The notes beneath the pieces are model-generated. The model saw only the letters and a list, made by a program, of their open reading frames with translations, was not told the DNA's origin and made no database searches. This document shows, one piece after another, positions 7,840 through 17,508 of a stretch of 64,000 nt of DNA; position 1 is the stretch's first letter, and the number at the start of each line of letters is the position of its first letter. The stretch is from Flectobacillus roseus. GTDB lineage: Bacteria > Bacteroidota > Bacteroidia > Cytophagales > Spirosomataceae. The DNA lies in the NCBI RefSeq assembly GCF_030056665.1, contig NZ_JASHIG010000030.1. One strand, written 5' to 3'. The position numbers were made by a program, and so were the translations under genes.

Positions 7840-8895
7840 TTATGCCTCATAAGAACGAAGATAACCCATTAAAATGGAATTTTCGTCTTTTGTTCCGACG
7901 GAGATACGCAAACAGTTGTCACATAAAATCACCTTTGAACGGTCACGAACTATCGTTTTGTTCTCAATTAAGTAATCAAATACAGCTTTCGCCTCTTTGA
8001 AACGAACCAATAGGAAGTTCGCATCTGAAGGGTAGATATGTTCAACATTTGGCAGTTCGCTTAGCTCTTTTTCAAGTTGTGCTCTATTTTCATTGAGTGT
8101 AGCTACCGATTTTTTCACAAAATCTGTATTGTCGATATTCTCAATTAATAACTTTTGCGTTAAACCGTTGATGTTGTAAGGGTATTTAATTTTATTCAAA
8201 AGTGTAATTAATTCTTCTTGTGCAAAGGCCATTCCCAGACGTAGTGAAGCCAAACCCCAAGCTTTTGAAAAAGTCTGAAGTACCATCACATTAGGATATT
8301 CATCCAAACTTGGAATGAACGAAGGCTCATCAGAGAAATCGTTGTATGCCTCATCGATAATAACGATACCTTGTTGGAAGTTTTCGATGATTTGTAAAAT
8401 TGCCTCACGATTAATCAAGTTACCTGTTGGGTTATTTGGCGAACAGATAAATATCAATTTTGTTTTTGAATTTATTGCTTCCAAAATAGCATCAATATTC
8501 AATTGATAATCAGGGGTCAATGGAATTTTCTGTATTCCTACATTATTAACCGAAGCACTTACTTCATACATGCCGTAAGTTGGAGGCAATATAATAATAT
8601 TATCAACTTTTGGTTCACAAGTCAAGCGAATAATTAAATCGATAGGTTCATCAGAGCCATTTCCTAGGAAAATTTGCGTTGGACGACAGCCTTTGATAGG
8701 TGCCAATTTTTCCTTGATAGCAAACTGATAAGGGTCTGGATAACGGTTCCAGTTTTCTGGCGTTGCCGAACCAATTGGATTTTCGTTTGCATCTAAAAAT
8801 ACTCCTTCTTTACCTGTATATTCATCACGTGCAGAAGAGTATGGAGCAAGGTTTAAAATGTGCGGGCGCACAACTGAGTGTATGTCAAATTTCAT
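7840..8895 (-). CDS. hisC: Histidinol-phosphate aminotransferase
   Basis: 351 residues, normal HisC length. Fold-type I PLP enzyme signatures are FLDANENPIGS near the N-terminus, NGSDEPIDLIIR, SPNNPTGNLI, IVIDEAYNDF and the PLP-lysine motif QTFSKAWGLASLRLG, with the Arg-containing LRISVGTKDEN near the C-terminus. It converts imidazole-acetol phosphate plus glutamate to histidinol phosphate. It is the third gene of hisG-hisD-hisC; hisB, often next in Bacteroidota, does not follow. A strong RNA hairpin lies in the 156-bp gap from hisD. Confidence 0.96.
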   Translation of the reverse strand: MKFDIHSVVRPHILNLAPYSSARDEYTGKEGVFLDANENPIGSATPENWNRYPDPYQFAIKEKLAPIKGCRPTQIFLGNGSDEPIDLIIRLTCEPKVDNIIILPPTYGMYEVSASVNNVGIQKIPLTPDYQLNIDAILEAINSKTKLIFICSPNNPTGNLINREAILQIIENFQQGIVIIDEAYNDFSDEPSFIPSLDEYPNVMVLQTFSKAWGLASLRLGMAFAQEELITLLNKIKYPYNINGLTQKLLIENIDNTDFVKKSVATLNENRAQLEKELSELPNVEHIYPSDANFLLVRFKEAKAVFDYLIENKTIVRDRSKVILCDNCLRISVGTKDENSILMGYLRSYEA

Positions 8896-8981
8896 AAGTT
8901 TGTTTCTTGGATTTAGTGAAATAAGTAAATGTTGGCTATTGCTTCAGCTTACGGACTGATGGCAATTTTCGCCCCTTTTAA

Positions 8982-9034
8982 CAACAAAAGGTGACGCATC
9001 TCAACCGAATGAGGAGCTATCACCTAGTTTGTTG
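8982..9034 (-). promoter_or_regulatory. Structured RNA hairpin between hisD and hisC
   Basis: Three nested stems are seen: CAACAAA/TTTGTTG (8982-8988, 9028-9034), AGGTGA/TCACCT (8989-8994, 9020-9025) and CTCA/TGAG (9000-9003, 9010-9013). The structure begins 17 nt past the hisD stop and ends about 87 nt before the hisC start. It could be a partial terminator, an mRNA-stability or processing element that sets the hisD:hisC ratio, or a dispersed repeat seen only once here. Confidence 0.5.
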
Positions 9035-9051
9035 GTTCTATGACAAAAAAA

Positions 9052-10311
9052 TTATGCCAATCTTACGCGAACCGCATTAGCATGGGCACGTAAAGATTCG
9101 GCTTCGGCCATCTCGATAATAGTATTACCCAGATATTGAATGCCTTCTTTTGTAATTTTTTGAATCGTTATTTTTTTGACGAAGCTGTCCAAACTTACCC
9201 CTGAGTAGGCTTTAGCAAAACCGTTAGTTGGTAAAGTATGGTTGGTGCCTGAAGCATAATCTCCTGCTGATTCTGGTGTATAATTTCCTAAGAAAATCGA
9301 ACCTGCGTTAAAGATTTGCTCTGATAATTCTTCTGCATTTTCGACAGACATAATCAAGTGCTCAGCAGCATACTGATTGAGCATATCAATGGCAATGCCC
9401 TGATTTTCAACCAATACTGCTTGACTATTTTCTAAGGCTTTGGCTGCAAACTCGGCACGAGGCAGTACGGCCAATTGCTTTTCTAACTCTTGATTAACAG
9501 CCTCAATTAATTCTTCCGAAGTAGATACCAACAAAACTTGTGAGTCGATACCATGCTCTGCTTGTGACAATAAATCTGCCGCTACAAAAGCAGGATTAGC
9601 CGAATTGTCTGCCCAAACCGCTACCTCTGATGGCCCTGCTGGCATATCAATGGCTACACCTTCTTTGTTTACGAGCATTTTGGCAGCAGTAACATACTGA
9701 TTACCTGGTCCAAAAATTTTATAAACCTGAGGAATCGATTCTGTACCGTAAGCCATAGCAGCCACTGCTTGTGCGCCACCAACGCGGAAGATTTTAGAAA
9801 TGCCACAAAGTTGGGCTGCATACAGAATCGCAGGGTGATCGGAAGGCGTACACAATACTACTTCTTTACAACCCGCTATTTGCGCAGGAACTCCAAGCAT
9901 CAATACCGTCGAAAACAAAGGTGCTGTTCCTCCCGGAATATAGACCCCTACTTTTTCGATGCCTACCGATTTGCGCCAACAAGTAACGCCAGTGGTAGTT
10001 TCGATTTTTTCGGGTGCGTGTTTTTGCGCTACGTGAAATTTGTAAATATTTTGATACGCTGCATGAATAGCAGTTTTAAGCTCTTCGCTCAATAATCCTG
10101 CTGCCGCTTCTACCTTCGAAGCATCCATTTCGAGCGTTTCTAATGTCACTTTATCAAATTGTAATGCCAATTCAAAAAGTGCCTTGTCACCTTCTGCCTT
10201 TACTTTTTCAAGAATAGGGATGACTCTTTGTTCAATCACTGACATATCCTGTACTGGGCGAGTAAGAATCGCTTGGTAGTCGGATGGTGATGGATATTTT
10301 ATAATTTTCAT
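9052..10311 (-). CDS. hisD: Histidinol dehydrogenase
   Basis: 419 residues from the ATG at 10309-10311 (MKIIKYPSPSDYQAI); 12 upstream codons are open but not family-like. Typical HisD motifs are VGVYIPGGTAPLFSTVLM, GGAQAVAAMAYGTESIP, KIFGPGNQYVTAAK, DMPAGPSEVAVWAD, the Zn/catalytic segment LLSQAEHGIDSQ, and the late HxxP-type stretch GDYASGTNHTLPT. It oxidises L-histidinol to L-histidine in two NAD-dependent steps. Middle gene of hisG-hisD-hisC. Confidence 0.96.
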   Translation of the reverse strand: MKIIKYPSPSDYQAILTRPVQDMSVIEQRVIPILEKVKAEGDKALFELALQFDKVTLETLEMDASKVEAAAGLLSEELKTAIHAAYQNIYKFHVAQKHAPEKIETTTGVTCWRKSVGIEKVGVYIPGGTAPLFSTVLMLGVPAQIAGCKEVVLCTPSDHPAILYAAQLCGISKIFRVGGAQAVAAMAYGTESIPQVYKIFGPGNQYVTAAKMLVNKEGVAIDMPAGPSEVAVWADNSANPAFVAADLLSQAEHGIDSQVLLVSTSEELIEAVNQELEKQLAVLPRAEFAAKALENSQAVLVENQGIAIDMLNQYAAEHLIMSVENAEELSEQIFNAGSIFLGNYTPESAGDYASGTNHTLPTNGFAKAYSGVSLDSFVKKITIQKITKEGIQYLGNTIIEMAEAESLRAHANAVRVRLA

Positions 10312-10418
10312 GCAAAAGGAATACTTTTTGCATTCAGCCTTTGGCATTCGGCTTGGGAAATTTTGAACCCATTGAGATTATTTTCAAATCTCGAAATGTC
10401 ATTTGCTGAAAGCAATTA

Positions 10419-11279
10419 TTAAAAAATCATTTTCTCGATTGGCAATACCAAAATTCCTTCAGCACCTGCGTCACGAAGTTTTTCGATATTTTGCCAAAAA
10501 TCTTGCTCCTCAATTACTGAATGCATTGACACCCAACCTTCGTCTGCCAATGGCAAAATTGAAGGGGCTTTCATACCTGGAAGCAATTGGCGAATCAAAG
10601 CAATATTCTCTTGTTTGGTATTTAGCACAACATATTTGCGGTTTTTAGCACGTTGTACTGAGTCTATTCTAAACAAGATTTGATTCAGAATGTTTTGTTT
10701 TTCTGGTGAAAGGTTAGGGTATCCAATCATAATAGCTTCAGAGCGGAAAATCACTTCCACTTCTTTCAAACCATTACTTAACAAAGTACCTCCAGAACTA
10801 ACGATATCACATACGGCATGTGCCAATCCAATACTTGGAGCGATTTCTACCGAACCAGAGATTTCATGAATATGGGCAGTTACACCATTCTCTTTCAAGA
10901 AGTTACCTAAAATTACTGGATAAGAAGTAGCAATACTTTTTCCTTCTAGTTCCTTCACTCCGCCATATGTTTCACTGCGAGGAATTGCAATTGAAAGGCG
11001 ACATTTTGAGAATCCTAATAATTTAACTTCGTTTACATGCTTGCTTGTTTCAACATGAACGTTTTGTCCGACAATTCCGATATCCGCTACTCCGTCCTCT
11101 ACATACCCAGGAATATCGTCGTCTCTTAGAAACAAAAACTCTGCGGGAAAGTTTGAGGATGTAGCTTTTAATTTACCAGCACCATTATCAAATTTGATTC
11201 CGCACTCCTTGAAAAGATTTAGTGAATCTTCACTAAGGCGACCCGATTTTTGGACCGCAATTCTTAATACTTCGTTCAT
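10419..11279 (-). CDS. hisG: ATP phosphoribosyltransferase, long form
   Basis: 286 residues from the ATG at 11277-11279 (MNEVLRIAVQKSGRLSEDSL). This matches the long HisG form with a C-terminal ACT-like regulatory domain (about 205-286, MKAPSILPLADEGWVSMHSVI). The frame is open 55 codons further upstream, but that part is not HisG-like and overlaps the likely promoter. Catalytic-domain motifs are VQKSGRLS, DDIPGYVEDGVADIGIVG and the PRPP-binding region HAVCDIVSSGGTLLSNGL. It catalyses the first, feedback-controlled step of histidine synthesis. Confidence 0.95.
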   Translation of the reverse strand: MNEVLRIAVQKSGRLSEDSLNLFKECGIKFDNGAGKLKATSSNFPAEFLFLRDDDIPGYVEDGVADIGIVGQNVHVETSKHVNEVKLLGFSKCRLSIAIPRSETYGGVKELEGKSIATSYPVILGNFLKENGVTAHIHEISGSVEIAPSIGLAHAVCDIVSSGGTLLSNGLKEVEVIFRSEAIMIGYPNLSPEKQNILNQILFRIDSVQRAKNRKYVVLNTKQENIALIRQLLPGMKAPSILPLADEGWVSMHSVIEEQDFWQNIEKLRDAGAEGILVLPIEKMIF

Positions 11280-11350
11280 TTTCAGCATTTGAGGCTGTCC
11301 TAATAGATTGTTTTTTGGTACATACGGCGTACTCGGGACAACTTCGGGTG

Positions 11351-11358
11351 CAAAATTA
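11351..11358 (-). promoter_or_regulatory. Possible -7 element of the his operon promoter
   Basis: TAATTTTG on the minus strand fits TAnnTTTG and lies about 72 nt upstream of the hisG start chosen here. No clear TTG is seen at the expected distance upstream, so this is a weak call. No his leader peptide with a run of His codons was seen. Confidence 0.35.
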
Positions 11359-11599
11359 CGGATTCGTACGTAGCTTTCGACTTGTTTTAGGTAAAATATG
11401 GTAAAAAATATAGATGAGGGATCAGGGATTGAGGGATCAGGCACAAAGTGACTAGTTTATTTTGTCAAAAAATAGATAGACTTCAAAAATTGAGCATAGC
11501 TGATTTCTATGAATGTTATGGCTTTTTACAGCTAGAAAAAATGGTTTTGACACCTCTCTTGACCATTTACTCACTGTAAGCCTCTATCCTTATTCAACT

Positions 11600-11630
11600 T
11601 TGTGCCTTTTCTCTTTTTCTTCTAACTTTG
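11600..11630 (+). promoter_or_regulatory. Bacteroidota-type promoter upstream of the first S15/CocE hydrolase
   Basis: TTG (11600-11602), 20 nt, TAACTTTG (11623-11630). A start of transcription near 11637 would exclude the upstream in-frame ATG at 11513 and supports translation from 11660 or 11666. Confidence 0.65.
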
Positions 11631-11659
11631 AAAAATACTTTGTAAACCCGCTTAATGAT

Positions 11660-13543
11660 ATGCTTATGAGAAACTCACTTATTTGCCTCTTGTTCTTTTT
11701 ATCCTTTTTAGGAAAAGCCCAATCAACCTATCAATATTCAATTGCTCAGGATTCAGCTTACATTAGGAATAACTATGTAAAGTCTGAGTTTATGGTCAAA
11801 ATGCGTGATGGGGTGCAGCTTTTTACACAGGTGTATGCACCCAAAGACAAATCGAAGCAACACCCTATTATCATGCAAAGAACGCCGTATTCTTGCAACC
11901 CTTACGGTACCGACAAATTCAAAAAGCGTATAGGTCCCAACCCTTTTATGATTCGGGAAAATTATATTGTGGTATATCAGGATGTCCGTGGTCGTTGGGC
12001 TTCGGAAGGAAAATTTGTGGAAATGACTCCGCATCTTGACAAAAAGTCTTCTGAGAAAGATATTGACGAATCGAGCGATACCTATGATACCATCGATTGG
12101 TTAATCAAGAATATTCCCAATAATAATGGTAAAGTAGGTCAGTGGGGTATCTCCTACCCTGGCTTTTTTACTTCGGCTGGTTCGGTTTCGCAACATCCTG
12201 CCTTAAAGGCCTCCTCTCCACAAGCACCAATGGCAGATTTGTGGCGTGATGATGCCTTCCATTTGGGCGCTTTTATGTTGGGAGCTAATTTTGGATTTTA
12301 TAACTTTTTCCAACCACAAACTCAACCTACAAAAAATCGTCCTGCGCCCTATTTCTCATTTGATAGTCCAGATGGATATGATTTTTACTTGAAAATGGGT
12401 CCGACTCGTAATGCAGAAGATCAATATTACAAAAAGCGTAATGAGTATTTCCATGAAAATTTTGACCATCCTAATTTTGATGAGCACTGGCAAAAACGCA
12501 ATATTTTACCCCACCTACAAAATATCAAGCATGCGGTTTTAGTAGTTGGAGGTTGGTACGACGAGCAAGATTTGTACGGAACGTTCAAAACCTATCAAGC
12601 CATGGAAAAGCAATCTCCCAATAACGATATTCGTTTTGTGGTTGGACCATGGGTACACGGCGGTTGGGCTGGCTCTTCTGGACAATCACTAGCAGATGTT
12701 GAATTTGGTTCGAAAACGTCTTTATATTATCAGGAAAAAATTGAAAGTCCGTTCTTTAATCATTACTTGATAGATGAGTCATTGAGCTTGAATTTACCAG
12801 AAGCGACCCTTTTCGAAACAGGCAATAATCAGTGGAGAAATTTTGATACTTATCCTCCTAAAAATGCACAAGAAACAACTTTGTATTTTCAAAATGGAGG
12901 AAAATTAGGTTTGACAAAACCTCAAAATGAAAATGGACTTACAAGTTATGTATCTGACCCGAATCGTCCAGTACCATTTTCTGGTAAAATTAATGATGGA
13001 TTTTCAGCAGAATATATGGTTGAAGACCAACGTTTTGCCTATCAGCGCCCAGATGTAATTAGTTTTGAAACAGATACGCTCAAAGACGATTTGACGATGG
13101 TGGGCAATATCTTAGCGAATCTGAAGGTTTCGACTACAGGAACAGATGCCGACTGGATTGTGAAAGTTATAGACGTATATCCTAACAGCACACCTAGCAA
13201 TCCTGCCCACCCAGATGTAATATATGGTGGTTACCAACAATTGATTCGTAGTGAGATTATTAGAGGAAAATATCGTAACGATTTCACGAAACCAGAAGCA
13301 TTTATTCCAGGGAAACCAACTGAAGTAAAATTAGAGCTACAAGATGTATTGCATACCTTCAAAAAGGGACATAAAATTATGGTGCAAATCCAGAGTTCTT
13401 GTTTCCCTTGGGCAGATAGAAATCCTCAGAAATTTGTAAATATCTTTGAAGCAAAAGAAAGTGATTATCAAAAAGCTACCCAAAAAGTATATCACCAAAA
13501 AGCTTATCCTTCATTCATAACTTTTGGTGTTTTGAAGAATTAA
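11660..13543 (+). CDS. Secreted CocE/NonD (peptidase S15-type) hydrolase, copy 1
   Basis: 627 residues from the ATG at 11660 (alternative 11666). The start is chosen because a signal peptide follows (MRNSLICLLFFLSFLGKAQ), a promoter lies at 11600-11630 and the length then matches the paralogue downstream (628). The frame is open from 11513. Alpha/beta-hydrolase domain: MRDGVQLFTQVYAPKD, RTPYSCNPYG, QDVRGRWASEG and the nucleophile elbow GQWGISYPGF (Ser), then GGWYDEQDLYG (Asp) and GPWVHGGW (His). The C-terminal jelly roll typical of X-Pro dipeptidyl-peptidase/CocE proteins runs from about 380 to the end. It probably cleaves esters or amino-terminal amides in the periplasm or outside the cell; the substrate is unknown. 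Confidence 0.85.
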   Translation: MLMRNSLICLLFFLSFLGKAQSTYQYSIAQDSAYIRNNYVKSEFMVKMRDGVQLFTQVYAPKDKSKQHPIIMQRTPYSCNPYGTDKFKKRIGPNPFMIRENYIVVYQDVRGRWASEGKFVEMTPHLDKKSSEKDIDESSDTYDTIDWLIKNIPNNNGKVGQWGISYPGFFTSAGSVSQHPALKASSPQAPMADLWRDDAFHLGAFMLGANFGFYNFFQPQTQPTKNRPAPYFSFDSPDGYDFYLKMGPTRNAEDQYYKKRNEYFHENFDHPNFDEHWQKRNILPHLQNIKHAVLVVGGWYDEQDLYGTFKTYQAMEKQSPNNDIRFVVGPWVHGGWAGSSGQSLADVEFGSKTSLYYQEKIESPFFNHYLIDESLSLNLPEATLFETGNNQWRNFDTYPPKNAQETTLYFQNGGKLGLTKPQNENGLTSYVSDPNRPVPFSGKINDGFSAEYMVEDQRFAYQRPDVISFETDTLKDDLTMVGNILANLKVSTTGTDADWIVKVIDVYPNSTPSNPAHPDVIYGGYQQLIRSEIIRGKYRNDFTKPEAFIPGKPTEVKLELQDVLHTFKKGHKIMVQIQSSCFPWADRNPQKFVNIFEAKESDYQKATQKVYHQKAYPSFITFGVLKN

Positions 13544-13570
13544 AAAACCATATCATAAATAGATTAAGCT

Positions 13571-13632
13571 AAGCGTTACAAGCTGGTGTGAACTTCCCAT
13601 ATGGATTTTACACCAACTTGTGACGCTTTTTT
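13571..13632 (+). terminator. Intrinsic terminator after hydrolase copy 1
   Basis: A long stem of 13571-13589 (AAGCGTTACAAGCTGGTGT) with ACACCAACTTGTGACGCTT ending near 13629, followed by a T run. The tandem hydrolase genes are therefore probably separate transcription units. Confidence 0.75.
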
Positions 13633-13753
13633 ATTTGATTATTAATCTATCATTCAGGCCCATTTCAGCTAAAAAACATACCGTATTTTCATGAAAACCG
13701 ATTCTTTGTTTTAATTTTAACAAAAAACAAATCTGAATCAACACTCCTAAAAC

Positions 13754-15640
13754 ATGAAAAAACTCTTCCTTTTATTGAGCTTGTTGGTAGGTATGACCAA
13801 AATTTCAGCACAATCATTGTCTGTTGCTCAACAAGACTCGGCATTTGTGCGTGAAAACTATGTGAAATACCAATACCAAATCTCCATGCGTGATGGTGTC
13901 AAACTTTTCACGAATGTATATGTTCCCAAAGATGCTTCGGCCAACAATAAGTATCCTATCGTCATGCAACGTACTTGTTATGATATAGCACCTTACGGAA
14001 AAGACGATTATCCACAAATGCTATATTACTCTCGTCACATGATGCGTGAAAAATTCATTTTTGTGGAGCAAGATGTACGTGGTCGTTGGATGTCTGAGGG
14101 TACTTGGACTAATATGACACCACATATTGCCAACAAGAAGGCCAAAACAGACGTTGATGAGGCTTCGGATACCTATGATACGATTGATTGGTTGGTAAAG
14201 AATGTTCCTAATAACAATGGTCGTGTAGGGCAGTATGGTATTTCTTACCCAGGTTTTTACACTATTGCAGGAGCACTTTGCGGTCACCCTGCCTTGAAAG
14301 CATCTTCGCCTCAAGCACCTGTTTCGGATTTCTTCTTTGACGATTTCCACCATAATGGTGCATTTACGATTGGTTATGGATTGACGTTTCCTGTGTTTGG
14401 CGTTCAACATCCAAAACCAACGACTGAATCATGGTACGATAATTTGTTTCCAAAAAGAAATACGCAGGATGGTTTTGATTGGTACAAAACTCAAACACCT
14501 TTGAAAAATTTGGGTGCTAATTACAAGGATAACTTTTTCTGGCAAGAGCATGTAGATCATCCTAACTATGATGAATTTTGGCAAAAAAGAAGCATCATTC
14601 CTCATTTAAAAAACATCAAAAATGCACCTGCTATTATGGTTGTAGGTGGCTGGTATGATGCCGAAGATTTGTATGGTCCTTTGACGATTTATAAAAACGT
14701 AGAAAAAAATAACCAGAATATCTATAATACCATCGTTATGGGTCCATTTGGGCATGGCGATTGGGCAAGAGAAAGAGGGCACCATATGCACTCAAATGTA
14801 TATTTTGGAGATAGCGTAGCCACATTTTTCCAGAGAAACATTGAGTTAAAATTCTTTAAACATTTCTTGAAGGGTGCAGGCGATGGAAAATCTGATTTGC
14901 CAGAGGCCTATTTGTTTGACACTGGTAAAAAACAATGGCAAGAATTTAAAGAATGGCCCGTAAAAACTGCACAGAAAGTTAATTTCTATCTAAGCAACTC
15001 AGGAAAATTGACAGATAAAATCACTTCCGACGGTTATTCTGAATTTGTGTCTGACCCTAATAAACCTGTGCCGTACACAGAGGATAATAAGCAACTGTTT
15101 GGCTTTACCCCTCGTGCTTACATGAGCGAAGACCAACGTTTTGCAGGTCGTAGAACAGACGTATTGACTTTTGAAACGGATGTTTTGACAGAAGATGTAA
15201 CTTTAGGTGGTGAGATTTTGGCAAAACTTAAAGTAGCCACCACTGGCACGGATGCTGACTGGTTTGTGAAGTTAGTAGACGTATATCCAGGCGATGAGCA
15301 AAATACGCCATTTACGCCAAAACACATTACCTTGGCTGGTTATCAGCAAATGGTAAGAAGTGAAATTATGCGTAGTCGCTTCAGAAATAGCTTTTCAAAA
15401 CCTGAGCCTTTAGTACCAAACCAAATCACTGATGTGACTTTCCGTTTGCAAGATGTGTTGCATACTTTTAAGAAAGGTCATAAAATCATGATTCAAGTGC
15501 AATCAACAGCCTTTCCTTTATTTGATATTAACCCACAAAAATATGTGGACAATATTTACAAAGCAGATGCTGCGGATTTTATCAAAGCTACTCACAAAGT
15601 ATATAACAGTAGTGCGATTGAAGTTGAGATACTGAAGTAG
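13754..15640 (+). CDS. Secreted CocE/NonD (peptidase S15-type) hydrolase, copy 2
   Basis: 628 residues with a signal peptide (MKKLFLLLSLLVGMTKISAQ). It is a clear paralogue of the preceding gene over its whole length: MRDGVKLFTNVYVPKD, QDVRGRWMSEG, GQYGISYPGF (nucleophile Ser), GGWYDAEDLYG (Asp) and GPFGHGDWA (His), then the C-terminal jelly roll with FETDVLTEDV and TGTDADWFVKLVDV. The two copies differ mainly in the segment that follows the nucleophile elbow, which lines the substrate pocket in this family, so different specificities are likely. Confidence 0.86.
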   Translation: MKKLFLLLSLLVGMTKISAQSLSVAQQDSAFVRENYVKYQYQISMRDGVKLFTNVYVPKDASANNKYPIVMQRTCYDIAPYGKDDYPQMLYYSRHMMREKFIFVEQDVRGRWMSEGTWTNMTPHIANKKAKTDVDEASDTYDTIDWLVKNVPNNNGRVGQYGISYPGFYTIAGALCGHPALKASSPQAPVSDFFFDDFHHNGAFTIGYGLTFPVFGVQHPKPTTESWYDNLFPKRNTQDGFDWYKTQTPLKNLGANYKDNFFWQEHVDHPNYDEFWQKRSIIPHLKNIKNAPAIMVVGGWYDAEDLYGPLTIYKNVEKNNQNIYNTIVMGPFGHGDWARERGHHMHSNVYFGDSVATFFQRNIELKFFKHFLKGAGDGKSDLPEAYLFDTGKKQWQEFKEWPVKTAQKVNFYLSNSGKLTDKITSDGYSEFVSDPNKPVPYTEDNKQLFGFTPRAYMSEDQRFAGRRTDVLTFETDVLTEDVTLGGEILAKLKVATTGTDADWFVKLVDVYPGDEQNTPFTPKHITLAGYQQMVRSEIMRSRFRNSFSKPEPLVPNQITDVTFRLQDVLHTFKKGHKIMIQVQSTAFPLFDINPQKYVDNIYKADAADFIKATHKVYNSSAIEVEILK

Positions 15641-15657
15641 TAATGTTGAATTGTGAG

Positions 15658-15809
15658 TGTTCGAAGGATTACAAAAAACATTTATTTCGGATATCGGATG
15701 TTGGATTTCGGAAGTGTAGGCTTCTATATTTTGTAAAAAGCAAAGCTGTTTTACTTTATTTCTGAAATCAGAAATCCCAAATCTGAAAGAGTTTGTAATC
15801 CTTCATACA
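15658..15809. repeat. Palindromic dispersed repeat, family A, copy 1
   Basis: A 152-bp element sharing most of its sequence with 61971-62121. The ends are inverted (TGTTCGAAGGATT and AATCCTTCATACA). Inside, ATTTCGGATATCGGATGT... and ...AGAAATCCCAAATCTGAAA are also roughly complementary, so the whole unit can fold into one long hairpin with an AT-rich loop. It contains no ORF. It lies just past the hydrolase copy 2 stop and could act as a terminator there. Confidence 0.75.
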
Positions 15810-15970
15810 GAACTAGTTATGAAAGTGAAAGAGTTCTTGCCTCTCTCTCGATTCAGCATTATAATTGTACGAAGGGTGACGTTATTATTAAAATAGAATC
15901 GGTGTAGCACCAATCTTGTTCTAAATACAAAACTAATCTTTCATACAACCCTAACTCAGCATTTATTTTT

Positions 15971-15996
15971 ACAGAGGAGACTCCACTCTCCTCTGT
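15971..15996 (+). promoter_or_regulatory. Hairpin in the 5' region of the dacB-like gene
   Basis: ACAGAGGAGA (15971-15980) and TCTCCTCTGT (15987-15996) form a 10-bp stem with the loop CTCCAC, ending 30 nt before the ATG at 16027. It may be a 5'UTR hairpin or a terminator. The rest of 15810-16026 shows nothing further that I can assign. Confidence 0.4.
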
Positions 15997-16026
15997 GATT
16001 ACTTGAACCACCCTTACCCTTGATTT

Positions 16027-17505
16027 ATGAAATTACTTACCCTACTGCTAACCCATTGGTTATTTTCCTTACAAAGCACAGATAGTCTAACGCTCAAATG
16101 GCAAACCCAAGTTAATCGAAGACTGGATAGTTTGAGCAACTCCCCATTTTTACAAACGGGTATGGTGGGAATGAGCGTAAAATCTGCCAAAACGGGAAAA
16201 AGTGTCATTTCTTTTCAAGCTAAAAAAAGCCTTGCTCCTGCCTCCACGATGAAGTTGCTTTCTACAGCAACCGCCTTAATGACCTTGGGTGATTCTTTTA
16301 TGTATCAAACTACCCTCGAATATAGCGGAAGTATTGTCGATAGTGTATTGAACGGAAACATTTATATCAAAGGCAATGGCGACCCTTCACTGGGTAGTTG
16401 GAGATTCAAAAATCAACCTGATTACAAACAGCTGTTGGATGCTTGGGCAATGAAAGTCAAAGCTTTGGGTATCAAAAAAATCAATGGGAGAATTATGGGG
16501 GACGCGAGTTTTTTCAATGCCAACGTGATTCCTAATACATGGATTTGGGGCGATATGGGTAACTATTACGGGGCAGGTTGTTATGGACTCAATATCAATG
16601 AAAACCTCTTTTGGGTTACATTCCAACCCAAGGGTTATATGGAATCGGCGGGTTTTGTCAAAACGGCACCAGATTTACCGTATTTAACCAAAATCAATAA
16701 AGTCCTTACCGACCGATCAGGAACGGGCGACCAAGTAATGATTTACTCAACGCCTTACCAAGATGCCATTTTGATGGAAGGTTTTGTGCCACAAGGAAGT
16801 AGCTTTTCGGTAAAAGGCTCGATTCCTGACCCAGCTTTTTATATGGCTTTTGCTTTGGGCAAAAAATGTGAAGAACTCGGTATTCAAATTCAAGAAGGAC
16901 CAACCTCAACTTTAGAATTGGACAAACGTTATTTAACGCATAGCAAACCAAGCGGTACGATGACTATTGCTACTCAAAACTCTCCCAGTTTGAAAGAACT
17001 GGTAAAAGCTTGTAATTATCAAAGTATCAACTTATATGCAGAGGCATTTTTAAAAACGCCTTCGGTACTGCTCAATATGGGAAATGGCACAAGCGATGCA
17101 GTTAAGGGTTTTGAACAAATTTGGCGAGCAAAAGGATTGAATATTCAAGGATTGAAAATGAAAGATGGCAGTGGACTATCGCCAAGCAATGCCGTTACAA
17201 CTGATATCATGACCGATGTTTTGTCGATTATGACTAACGAAAAAAGCTTCAATTCTTATTACGAATCTATTCCTGTGGTTGGTGTATCGGGCACAGTGGC
17301 CAACCTTGCCAAGAAAAGCAAAGCCGCTGGGAATATCCATGCCAAGAGTGGTTCTATTGAAGGCGTAAGAGCTTATGGAGGCTATTTTACCGCCTCTAAT
17401 GGTGAATTATATTGTTTTTCAATTATCTTCAACAAATATGATTCGAGTTATGGAAATGCAACCAAAGAGCTCGAAAAACTCATGATTATGTTGACTGACC
17501 TATAA
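16027..17505 (+). CDS. dacB: D-alanyl-D-alanine carboxypeptidase/endopeptidase, PBP4 (DacB) type
   Basis: 492 residues with an N-terminal hydrophobic stretch. The penicillin-binding-protein class C layout is visible: SxxK in LAPASTMKLLSTA (about residue 77), the large inserted domain with GDPSLGSWRF and GDASFF, the motif region MKDGSGLSPSNAVTT, and the KSG motif in IHAKSGSIEGVRAYGGY. It hydrolyses the terminal D-Ala or meso-DAP cross-links of peptidoglycan in the periplasm. Monocistronic; it ends at a terminator shared with the convergent DUF2490 gene. Confidence 0.9.
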   Translation: MKLLTLLLTHWLFSLQSTDSLTLKWQTQVNRRLDSLSNSPFLQTGMVGMSVKSAKTGKSVISFQAKKSLAPASTMKLLSTATALMTLGDSFMYQTTLEYSGSIVDSVLNGNIYIKGNGDPSLGSWRFKNQPDYKQLLDAWAMKVKALGIKKINGRIMGDASFFNANVIPNTWIWGDMGNYYGAGCYGLNINENLFWVTFQPKGYMESAGFVKTAPDLPYLTKINKVLTDRSGTGDQVMIYSTPYQDAILMEGFVPQGSSFSVKGSIPDPAFYMAFALGKKCEELGIQIQEGPTSTLELDKRYLTHSKPSGTMTIATQNSPSLKELVKACNYQSINLYAEAFLKTPSVLLNMGNGTSDAVKGFEQIWRAKGLNIQGLKMKDGSGLSPSNAVTTDIMTDVLSIMTNEKSFNSYYESIPVVGVSGTVANLAKKSKAAGNIHAKSGSIEGVRAYGGYFTASNGELYCFSIIFNKYDSSYGNATKELEKLMIMLTDL

Positions 17506-17508
17506 AAG

